Shown here: one piece after another, positions 37,701-49,700 of the stretch
How the letters are laid out: each line of letters opens with the position of its first letter
Position numbering within the stretch: the stretch's first letter is position 1
DNA from: Sipunculus nudus
Taxonomy: Eukaryota; Annelida; Sipuncula; Golfingiida; Sipunculidae
DNA: 64,000 bases
Direction: 5' to 3'
NCBI GenBank assembly: GCA_026874595.1
Contig: CM049318.1
Span: forward strand, 20,809,456 to 20,873,455
Program-made: the position numbers and the translations under genes
The notes under the pieces: model-generated
The model's database searches: none
What the model was told of the DNA's origin: nothing
Seen by the model: the letters and a program-made list of their open reading frames with translations, nothing else

Positions 37701-40700
37701 ATCTAATAGTACATATGAAGCAAAAGAGCTTTTATTGTATGCATCATTTATTGTGTGGTCAAAAACCATAACAACCAGTCAAAGAGATAAGGCCACCATT
37801 CTAAATTCATACAATGATAATGTAGAGACAAACACAGTTACAACAGATTAAAACAAACCATGAGGACTGGCCATACACTTACGTTAGAAGACCACATGGT
37901 GGTGAGAACGAGAAACACTGAAGATCAGGATACTCCGGGTACATGAGACAAGCCAAAACCGCTGCTACTCCCGCACCCAGACTATGACCGCAAATCACAA
38001 GACCATAATCCTGCAGGGAGAAAATTTAAAAGCATGTTATTTTGACACACACTCGTAATTTACCACATACCCTGGATTGTGAAATATATCATGAACTGTG
38101 GATTTTATTTTCTTTGGTATAAATTTGATTACCAGGAAAAATATCTAAATTGACTAGTTTTAAAATTCCTTTTTATTTTTATAAGTAATTTTTTCAATAC
38201 AGTAAAAACCTGTGTAGTAAGAGCCCTGTGGGACTGCCGAAATGTGGTCTTAATATACATGCGATCTTTTTAGACAGGTCAGTTTAAACCTATGTGAATG
38301 CACTCAGTGCACTCAGGGGGGGGGGGGGGGTGGGGGGGGGGGGTGCTGAATAAAAAGGTGGTCTTATTAGACAGGTGGTCTTTCAGACAAATTCCACTTT
38401 AATAAAAATATTAAATGCATGTTAAAAATCGTTAAAATTTCAAACAAGAATAATATTTAAAACACATTAAAGGAAATGCTAGCAACTACATGTCATTAGG
38501 TGCACACTTTTATGAAAAACAGTTACGAAATACTTCACTGAATAAAAGCTTAATTATTTCAGATTAACTTACAACATCTGGTTGACCCTCACCTTGACCT
38601 TATCACCTCCTTTTTCTACAGCCTGTCCAAAAAGGTCAAGGTTATGGATTTTGTCCTTGACATTTCTTGCGGCCCTGAGCATCCCAGCGTGGGCACCAGA
38701 GCCCTTGATCCCTTGTATATGTAACTTCTCATCAGTGTAGGCCATAATATCCACAAATACATCCTGTAAGACCAGAACAAAAAAGATTGACATTAAATAT
38801 CTAATATGAGAGATTATGGATATATGTTCTCATTTACTCTGCATGAGAATGCATTGAATACAGCTATATGTAAAAGAGAAAGAAATAATAGAAACAATAT
38901 GTTAGCCCACACAATTTTTTTTCTGTTAAGAGGCACCTTAGACTACCACAATAAATTTGATCAAATATCAGTATTGCTACTTTTATTGACCATAAGCATC
39001 ATGCTTTAAGGGATCCCTATAAAAGTCTCTCCATCACAGCATTAAGGGTGAATGGTTATATGAATGTGAGAGAGAGAGACTAAATGAGAAAAGGAGAGAA
39101 GTACACACACTGGCAGACAGAAAGTCATCAAGGAAATTCAACTTGATCAGAAACGAAACTCCATTCTTTGGTGTCTGTTATGATGTTCTACTATTAAGGT
39201 TTTTGTAAACTCTTGTAAGTCAGAGGACATTGGTTATTCACTGTAAACTTAATACAATGTGAAGGCACTGACCCTGAAACCACGTGCATGATTAACATTA
39301 GGCTGAACTATCCAATCAAAAGGTGATACACCTAGTTATGGTCAGGGTCCTTCAATCAACTGTTGTAACAAAAGGAATGATAACCGTACCTCTACTGAGA
39401 GCGTCCCTCTGATGGTCACAAGAACTTTCTTCTTCTCATGGTCCAGGGCAATGTAAAACGGCACCTCAAACAACTGTAAGGAAGATTCAATTGTAATAAT
39501 ACTTATTACACAAGGGAAGATAGATTATCAAATCAATCTTGTATCCATTCTGCATATTAAATATCAAATCTACATTTTTAATCCAATATTTTGTATTATC
39601 TAATTCATGTTTCTTTGGACAAACTTATAAATAAACTAGATGATTTTTTATTACCCAAAATATTATTCATAATTTTACATTGAATTTTCTGTATTATTCA
39701 ATACTTGCTTATTTGCACAAACTCAGCAATCAAGCAGTGGATCACTGATTATCAAAAATAACATTTATCTACATTTCAATTTGAAGTTTCATATTATTTT
39801 ATAACTGTTTATCTGGAAAAACATTTATCTGCTCATAATCCTGAAATTTCTGTTTTTAACCAAACAAATTTTCAGAGAACTCAAGCTACAGTGAACCACT
39901 TTAAGACTTGGGGAAAAGAACATACTAAAAGATACCAGAACTTATCAAAATATTTATAATTCTGAATCTTTAATAAAAAAGCATGACAATGGCATAAGGG
40001 CTACAAAAGAGTACTGATATCATAAAATTCCTTGCATAAGTCACAACTTGTACTAGCAAATCAAATTCGAAAAACCAGTATTTTCTGGCAAAGTCAGGTG
40101 GGACTTGAAATAAAGATGCAACTTCTGCAAAGAATTTTACGGTACTTCTCTGGTCAGCTTACACAACCCTGAAGTATCAAGCCACTTCACACTCTTTACC
40201 TTGTTTTGATAGCTAACATATATTAAATCTTGCTCGGGTATTCCGGTCACCATTTTGATAACAGCTGTGTTGGTTAAGAAACAGTTGTCTCCAATGATGT
40301 TGGTTGGAAGCTGTCTCGGGAAGTACCTTAAATAAAAATTTGACAGTGTGAGCATTCTGTGGTAATACCATAAATTTACAAATTTTGCATGGTAATCTTG
40401 ATAATGAAAGTTAAAAAAAAAGTTTTTCATTAAAAAAAGCCCCGTTTTGTTTATTCTGTGATGTCACAGTATAGGTGTCAAGGTCTGCTAATGCTCTCTA
40501 GATGACACTATAAGATAATTTCTTTTTCATATATGACAAACTATATTAATATTTTCCCATTTGTGCAAACATTTCTAACTGCAATTAATCCAAAGTAAAA
40601 TTAATTTATATTCAAAGTTCTCCTTCATGAATATTCATGATGAATCATAAATCATTACATACCTGCTATGTATAATGACCTTGAGAAGAGCAAACAAGCT

Positions 40701-43700
40701 GGAAGGTGACCTGAAGATGTACATGGGCCAGCCGTACGCCCCTGCTGCATATTTCATGTAGTAAGCAGCCTCAGGGACTGTCATCCAAGCTTGAGGTTTA
40801 TGTCTGAGCTCACTGGGACCACGCTGTGCATGCAGCGCCTCCTGCTGGTGTTTCAATGTAATCACAGCTGCCATGACATCAGAGGGCACAACATCAATGT
40901 TCTCCTGTAACAGATCAATCTTGAATGTCAATTAAAATCCTGTGATCAGTTCCACTGTTAGGCTGATAGTCGCAATATTGTTTTTTACAAACTCACCAGT
41001 AACCTATTTTTAGTACTTGATTATATAGAATGTATTATTACAATCAGGTACCTGTCCTCATTTAAATATCCAGTTACAATTATGATTGTAGTCTATCCAT
41101 CAAGAAAAATAAACTAATGTAAACAGTAATTACTGGTAATCAGTACTGAAATACCACATGCAGAGGAAGTTGCTGATGGTCTGAGGTACAGTTCACCAGA
41201 CAGGTAACATCACTTCATGATGGTCTGTGGAGCTGCAAGGAAAGGTGTCTTATTCACCAATCGTTTTTCTTTTTTTTGCAATGTTTAAACTTGCGCAAAT
41301 ATTGTATATTAGAACCCCAGGTGAATACAGGGAAACCCCAGTGATTTATTTGATCACAGGGGATAGAGCCTCGCACAGAATGCAGGGTCATGTTGCAAAT
41401 AGCTGCTGGGAGAGAGAAATTGTTGGCTGAAAAGAGAAATGAAACAAAGCTTGAAATTTCTCTTGTCAAATGGGTCCTGGAATTTGAAGACAACTCGAAT
41501 GAAACATGAGTATTATGTGAATTAAAGCAGTTAATACCTACGATGGTGAGAATTTTTATAGGTAATATTGGTACATTACATAATTGCAAGGCCTGACATT
41601 TTGAAAGTACTTGCCCTGTTAGGCAAGTTAAATCTAGCCTTCACTTGCCCCAGGCAAGCAGTTATCTGATAATGTAGAGTCCTGATGTGTATCTGGTTTC
41701 ACTGATTATTTTTTTATTTAAATGGGAAAAACTTGCTCCACTGCTTTCATGCTACAAACTTGCGGCCTTTGTATCTTTATTTACGCTCCCGAGGCAGCGG
41801 AAATCTTGCGCTTCTAAAGAAGTAACTGATTTTCATGCTGCCAGCTGTGACCGTTTATGATATATTTAGACACCAGGTGGCGGTTTGTTGTCCACTGAAA
41901 TAAACGTGCGTACGATGTGACAAGCAGCCAATCAGATGCCAAAAAACAAACACTCAACAGGCATCCTGGCTCCGCCCAATGCCGCGCTTCAAGCGCCGTT
42001 TGATGAGTTTCCGGTCGAATTTAAATTGCTCCCTCTGCATTCTCGCATCATCGACCGATTCGATTATGACATTATGACTGTGTTAGCGTAGCCATGTATC
42101 TGTTGTCTGCAGAACTGAAACCAGCCAGCGAGGTGTGCACGCAGCCTTTGTTGTTACGTTTCGTTTGAATAACAGCTCACCAGCCGAGCATCCTATGTGC
42201 CAAGGCCCTAAGCAAACCACGTCAGGGGCAATTCTCTCTGAGCCTGTGGCCTGTTTAGACGGTTACGCTGGGGGAGGAGCTGTCACTCAAAAAGAAATGA
42301 ATATGATTGGCTCCGTGTATTCCTCGCTTGGCTTTGTCTTCCAGCACAAAGTTTAATCTGATTGGACAAAAATACAGTGCTCCCCTCTGGTGTTGCAAAG
42401 CAGGATACGAGGTCATAACAAACAGCGCCTTACGACATAGGAAGTAGCCCTATAGGTAAAGCGCTGTGTAAAGAGCGTAATCTTTATTACAATTAGAATA
42501 AGATAAGATAAGAATAAGATAAGATAAGAATAAGATAAGATAAGATAAGATAAGAATAAGATAAGATAAGAATAAGATAAGATAAGAATAAGATAAGATA
42601 AGAATAAGATAAGATAAGAATAAGATAAGATAAGAATAAGATAAGATAAGAATAAGATAAGATAAGAATAAGATAAGATAAGATAAGAAAAGATAAGATA
42701 AGAATAAGAAAAGATAAGAATCTTTCTTTCTGAAACCCCCCCATTCCCTCCCTGTGAATGGTGGTTTTGTTAGTAAACTGTTGTGAGCTTTTCTGTATTA
42801 ATGAGAATTTTCTCTGTTAAAGTTTATACGCCAGAGTAAGCCAACCAAAAATTTTCCCTTATTCGGCCTATTATCGCCCATCCCGCCGCGTTCCTGTGTA
42901 TCTAGGTCACACTTCCATTACCCATAATCACATTTTCGAAGGCATAAGGAAGAGGACTGGGAGGGAGCGATGTTTGTAATACAGAAAAGCTCACAACAGT
43001 TTACTAACAAAACCACCATTCACAGGGAGGGAATGGGGGGTTTTATTACGTAAACATAATTGTGAGCTGTTTCTGTATTAATGAGAAAACAAGGGACCTA
43101 TGGGTCACGACGCTCAGCTGTAATATATGATAAAAAAATATTTTTTAGAAATGAGGCACATGCTGGTTTTGTGTGGTAATAAATATAAGCTGTATTATGA
43201 GTTGTGGGTGTTTAGCTTATGTATGATTTTGATAGTATCTTTGGAGACAGGGAAGAGGATTGATTTCATTTATTTTATTAACAAATGGAGTGCTATTGTC
43301 ACACAGATTTTGACTTGGCCATATAACTTATAAGCAGAACATATAATATAAGAGTTTAACTATTTATTAAAAAAATTACAAATATTGTCCCAAATATAAT
43401 TTTTATTAAAAATAATAAGAGAATCATATGATTTTTTAAAATGAAATATAACTGATATGATTATTAAAATAATATTAAAGAATATATTCATGAATGCATT
43501 CATGAATACATTTTGAAAGTATTTGCACAAGTATTCATATACTTTCATTTTTACCTGAATTCCCATTCTTTATGCAAGAAATTTTATAATGGAGTACACA
43601 ATCATATTCGTATTTAAATACAATTACAAAGTATTTGCACCATGTCTGGTATGTATTCAGTTTTCACCAAACAATGATTTTAAGAATCCAGAATATACAA

Positions 43701-46700
43701 AATTCACACATTAAATAATGATCATAAGTACCTGGTTATATGGCTTTTATTTATATAAAAAAATAACTGTAAAAAATTCATTTTGGACTAACTTCACATC
43801 AATGTACACACTAGACACAATAGGAATCTAGATTAATATTATCAACTGCATCTTTGTCTATCATTAATTTCCTTCATATAATCCCTAATGATTAGTAATG
43901 AATAATATGATTTACTTCTTTATCATTAAAAATGATCTGAAAAATGCAATAGGTGACTGCATGGTGTTATTTGGAATATGTGACATTCTACCCATCAATA
44001 CAAGATTCTTATATCATCAGTAACTGCAAGTTAATTTCCTGTTATTATAAATTAACAAATTCCTTTTCTATTTTTCTTTAATTTGTTATGAAAAACCAAG
44101 AAAAATTTATTAATTTATTGTTTATTGTTATGTTGTTGGTTAAAACTACTAGATGAGTTGGGTTGGACACCTGGATCAACTGTGGCTGGCCATAAGCTGC
44201 CTGGATTCTCGCCTCAAGCGTGCATAATTTGATGAAAGGTCAACAAGGTCAACATACAGGTGACTCAAGAGGGGCTGGAGAGAGCCAAAGTCTGACAGGG
44301 TCTCATAAAAAACATTAATAAAAGCTACAATATTTGGCCAATTTCTTTCAGCTTTCTAAACTAAAAAGCTGAAATCCTTATGTGTGCATGATATGAAAAT
44401 TATATCAACAGTGCTCTCAGGAAACAAACGTGCCATGGTCACAGTTGGGCAAAATTTAAGGTACTAATTTTATATTTATACTAATAACTTATAAAATTTG
44501 AAAAATTCAGAACTAATTTTGGGTATTCAATTGAATCTTGATTAAATAATGTTACATCCCTGACAATAAAATCTCTAGCTTCAGCAATGCCCTTGTTAAG
44601 GGAGTAAATATATTTCTTGATTTTTTACAAAGTGCATTATGTTTGGGCCCATAACTTAAAAAAAATACACAATACTGACATCATTTCTGGCATGTGCATA
44701 GCGAATGTATAGAAAAATATGTATATTATATATGATCAAAGTCAGATCAGTGGTTTTGATATTAGGCAGTCTTAAAGTGTAACAATGGGTTTTTAATGGA
44801 AAAATGAAGTTTTTCATTGATATCTCGAAGGAATTAAGTCCTAGTGACCAAATTCTTGGCATGGTAGGGGATTTTGGAGAAATCTAACTGTATGCCAAAT
44901 TTAAGGAACTTAGAGCTGAAGCTCGGGAGCTGAGCTCTAGCAAATTGCATAACACTAGCAATATGTGACATGGTGCTTGAAAACTTGAATAAAATCTACA
45001 GTTTTTGATCAACTGGTTTCAAATTTTTGGTGTTAACAGTTGAAATGCTAACAAAAACATGCTGTGAAAATTAAATCAACAGCAGTTACAGGAAAAAAAC
45101 ATGCCATGGTCAAAGTTGGGCAAAATTTAAGGTACCAATTTTTTATTTTTGCTAATATTTAAAAAAATTTAAAAGATTTTGATCTAATTTTGGGTATAAA
45201 ATTTAATTTTGATTAATAAAAGTAATATTACTGGAAAAAAAGTGCTTAGCTTTAACAAGTTTTGTGTTAAGTGATAAAATTTCTTTCCTGATTATTTACA
45301 AAATGCATTATGTTTGGGCCCATAACTTTTTTAAATAATATAATACAGACTTTATTTCTGGCATGTACATAGGAATTATATAGAGGATTATTTATAGGAA
45401 ATATGAGGAAAAACAGATGAGTAGTTTTGATATTAGGCAGTCCTTAAGTGTGAAAATAGGTTTTTAATAAAAAATTGAGGTTTTTCCTTAATTTCTCAAA
45501 GGAATGAAGTCGCAAATGCCCAGTTTTCGGCTTGGTAGGAGATCTTGGGGACATCTAACATTATGCTGAATTTTGGATTCCTAGATCTTACGGTTTCAAA
45601 ACGTGCCACATCTACGGACGGACGGACGGACAGACGGACGGACGACGGACAATGGACCACGACTATAGCTCAGATGACTTATAGTCAGCTGAGCTAAAAA
45701 CAGACATGCCTTGGGGAGGAAGCACCTACCTGTAACGCTGGAACGAGGAATCTCAGTGCTGTGATGGAGCAGCAGTCGACGTTGGTGGCGGAACAGACGG
45801 AGAGGAAGAAGATGGCCTGGAAAATTGTAGGACCTCACCCGACGCGATCACAGGGCCCATGGAGTAGAGGCCCGAAGCCTGGAGCTGAACATCTTTCAGA
45901 TAGAAGCGTGTGAACGTAGATGGGGATTTCCAGTATCCCTTCTTGACCAACTGATTGGGTGAGATCCCGGAGAAATGGGCCAAGGAAGTCGAAATAGCCC
46001 GAATGTCATGGGCCTTGATGTGAAATTGGTCTAATGTGGATTGAGAAGCTGATTCATATGCGGCGATGATAGTAGCTTTGAGCCACGCACTAATGGTGAT
46101 AGGGCTAATCTCTTTATTGGAAGATGTGACTTTTAAAGAAATAAACAACTTCTTGCGCCCCCCCCCCCCCCCGTAAAGAATGAGTAGCTTTTAGATAATA
46201 ACGCAACGCACGAACCGGGCAATTGGTAGCCCCATAACGGTACTGACCGTTAGGGAGGGCCGGAACGTGCCAAGCAGACGGAGGGTCATCGAAATTTTGA
46301 TTTTTCCGAGGAAAATGTAGGGTGGCCGACGAACCGTCAGCCGCAATTTGCGTGAATTTCGAATCAGCCACGAGGGCATGAAGCTCAGAACGGCGACTTG
46401 CAGAGGCAAGAGCTAGGAGGAAAACCGTTTTCCGAGACAAATGGAGAAGATGGGCCAAACGCAACGGCTCATAAGGGGGTTCCCGGAGGTGACGTAAGAC
46501 GACGTCCAGGCGCCAGGAAGGCGCAACATACCGAGGACGAGACCCACGGGCATGAACCCCCTTGAGAAAATCCGACACCAACGGGTTATGAAGGACACGA
46601 TCGTGACCCAGCGGACGGAGCACCGACAGCAGGGTGGCGCGATAGCCACGCAGAGAGGGATAGGATAAATGTTTATCCTGCAGTAAGAACAAGAAAAAAT

Positions 46701-49700
46701 CCAAAACAGCCGCAAGCGATGGATCAAAAGGGGAGATTCCGCGGGAAGACGCCCACTCCGTGAAGAGACGCCACCGGGAGTCATAGATGCGGTCCGAAGA
46801 ATGGCGACGGGGAGCCGAGGCAAGGAGAGCAGCAGGACTTGAAATGCCCTGATCCTTAAGGTGTCCGATGAGAGCACGCATACGCATAGAGGGCACAACC
46901 GAAACGGGCGACGCGCTCGAGGGAACGACGGAAGCACGATGCGGAGCGGTAGAATAAGCGGGGGGCGAGAGAGAAGCGAGCGCCACAGAGGAAACCATGG
47001 AGCCGCAGGTTGAAACGGGAGGATGAGAAACAGGGTAGTCTGGTCTGTGCGGGACAAGCGGAGAAGGACACGGCGGATGAGAGGAGGCGCCGGAAATGCA
47101 AAGAGAAACCGGTGAGACCACCCTGACGGCGGCGTGTCGGGGAGACGGTCGCGAGGGTGACGTAGACGCGTCACGGAAGGCACGAGAAGGGGGTGGGACG
47201 GAAAATCGAACAGATTGAATTCTGGCCGCCCCAGGCGAGCGAAAACACTCCGAATAACCGGGAGCGGAAGGAGCGGCGGGGAAGGAAGAGACGCCGGATG
47301 ACGGGAAAGGGCGTCCGCTAGGATGTTCGACACGCCCGGAAGATGGGATGCACGAGCTGATGCCCGGAGAGAGAGGCATAGATCGAACAAAAGGTAAGTC
47401 TCCTGCATGAGCGAGGGAGACCGAGTACCGCCCTGCTTGTTGATATATGCCACAACCGTGGTATTGTCGGTCCGGATGAGAATGTGACTTCCGATCAAGC
47501 AGGGAGACCAGTGGGAGATCGCGCGACGGACGGCACACAGTTCAAGGATATTGATATGGAGCAGACGTTCCGACGGGGACCATATCCCGGAAGCGCGAAG
47601 ATCGGTGAGATGGGCCCCCCAACCGAGGAGAGACGCATCGGTATAGATGGTGCAATCGACATCCCTGGAAAAAGGAACGCCAGAAATGCCCTGTGAACGG
47701 TCGAATCTCGTTTGGAGGATCGACCACGAAAAGGCTGAGAACGGCCGGAACGTCCGGAAGGACGTGAACACGTAGCAGACGCGTGCCGCGGCTGAGCGGA
47801 AGCCGCAACCGGAGGCCGAGGGCGGGGAACGCCGAAGGAGGGCCGAGGCGCAAGAGAGGTCGAGCGGAGGCGGGCCTGACGATCGGAGCACTCCAAGGCG
47901 CAGTCAAAGAGAGGCCGTAAGTGGCCGCCAAACAGCAGGGAACCGGTAAAAGGCTGAGAATAAAGTTCGGTTGACTCCGCCTGAGTAAGCTCCGGCTTGA
48001 AGTGCTTTAACGACTGAATGCAAGCCGTGCGGCGTAACAAGATGCAATTTTCAACCAGGCGCCAAACGACCTGATTTAACTCAGCGCAAGTATTGGCAGA
48101 AGCCTGCCATATGTCGTTGAGAGTGAGCGTGTCCGGAGAAACGGCAAGCAAGCTAGTGACAGCCTGCAAGTCGTTAACCATGCCGGCCGCTTGCCGGCCA
48201 AGCCCCTCCAGATCCGACAAGTGACGATCGGAAAGTTGGACAGAGGACAGAAATAAAGACTTGCCGTCCCCAAACGGCTGTTCTAGGCCGGACTCGAGTC
48301 GCATCGGAGCAGACGGAATATCCGGGTGATCAGGATAAGGGAGCAAGCGATCGAAACCGGTAGCCCGGTACCCACGTGAATTCCAGAGGGTACCGGGGGA
48401 CCAAGGTTTCTCCGAACCCGGCGGAAGCGGGGCCCCAGTAGTAGTGGAGCGAGACCCCGAGACCACCGCGTGGTGCTCACGTAAGATATCCCCCGTGTGT
48501 TCGGAAAACTCCATACACACGGCGGGCGCGGCCGAGGGCGATTGAAGGGCGGCAGGATTAAAAAAGGAACCGGCCGCTGACGCCGAGGAAGTCCGAGGTT
48601 GTAACCGACGGAACTTCGGACCAGAAGGGTTAGCCTCCTGTGTGGAGGTAGCCACTAGGTCCAGAAGCGCAGAATTGCGCGTACTCCATACACAAGGCGG
48701 GCGCGGCCGAGGGCGATTGAAGGGCGGCAGGATTAAAAAAGGAACCGGCCGCTGACGCCGAGGAAGTCCGAGGTTGTAACCGACAGAACTTCGGACCAGA
48801 AGGGTTAGCCTCCTGTGTGGAGGTAGCCACTAGGTCCAGAAGCGCAGAATTGCGCGTACGCCAAGCCTGGCGTTGCAGCGCGATCTCCGACCACTGGTCA
48901 GGCGCCAGGGCGGGATCGGCTGACTGAGAAGACGGGGACCCTGGAGAACCCCGGGTAGGGGGAGCCAGAGAGACCCTCTGAGCCGGAACTACCGGAGGCT
49001 GGAAACAGAAACCGGGGAACGAGCAGCAGCAGGACCCATCCTGGAAGGCATCGGAACAGGATCCGCAGGCTGCACAGCAGACGGCGTCTGAAATAAAGAG
49101 CCGGCCGGGTAGTAACGGCGGGAGACGGAGGAACCGGCCGCCCCGAAACGGAGGCAGGAGGGACCGACGCACTTACCTGCACCCCAGGAAAGGCCGGTCG
49201 ATCCAGCGGGACGGCTCCAGCCGGCCCCAGCGACAATGATGGAATACGGCGAGGAGCCGGGGGCGACGAGAACGGCCGGGGAGAAAGGACCGGGGGCGCT
49301 GGTGAGGGCGCCGGGCGGACTGATGCGGGTCTAGACGAATCGTCTAGATCCGACATCAGTGATGAACAAAACCGGGACAATTTATGTAATATGGAATATG
49401 CAGATGTGCAGTCAGAACGGGAGGCTGTGGGAACGGGGGAAGATTTCCTTATGGGAATGAGAAAGCAACGATTTAACTGTCGAAACCACAGGAGAGGTGA
49501 CAGGACCGGCAGGAACGGACGGTAAACGCAGCACGGCCATGGTGCGGTCAACCAGGGTAGGCTCCCCCCCCTCCCCCTGGAGACAACCACGGGGCAAGAC
49601 AAGGGAAGAGTGGAGGGGGAACCCCCAGTAACCGGGGAATGAACCCAATCCTGGAACAAGGCCCACCTGTCAGTGGACCACGTCTGGCAATGGAAACAAG

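Noticed and set aside
42135-42356. 73-codon frame in the CCAAT island as a gene
   Set aside because: No domain, no splice partners; the CpG-richer composition lengthens frames by chance.
42493-42744. 83-codon Leu/Ile/Ser repeat protein
   Set aside because: Translation of the ATAAG minisatellite.
46856-48480. Several additional minus- and plus-strand frames across the DIRS element
   Set aside because: Shadows of gag, RNase H and recombinase frames in GC-rich DNA with few chance stops.
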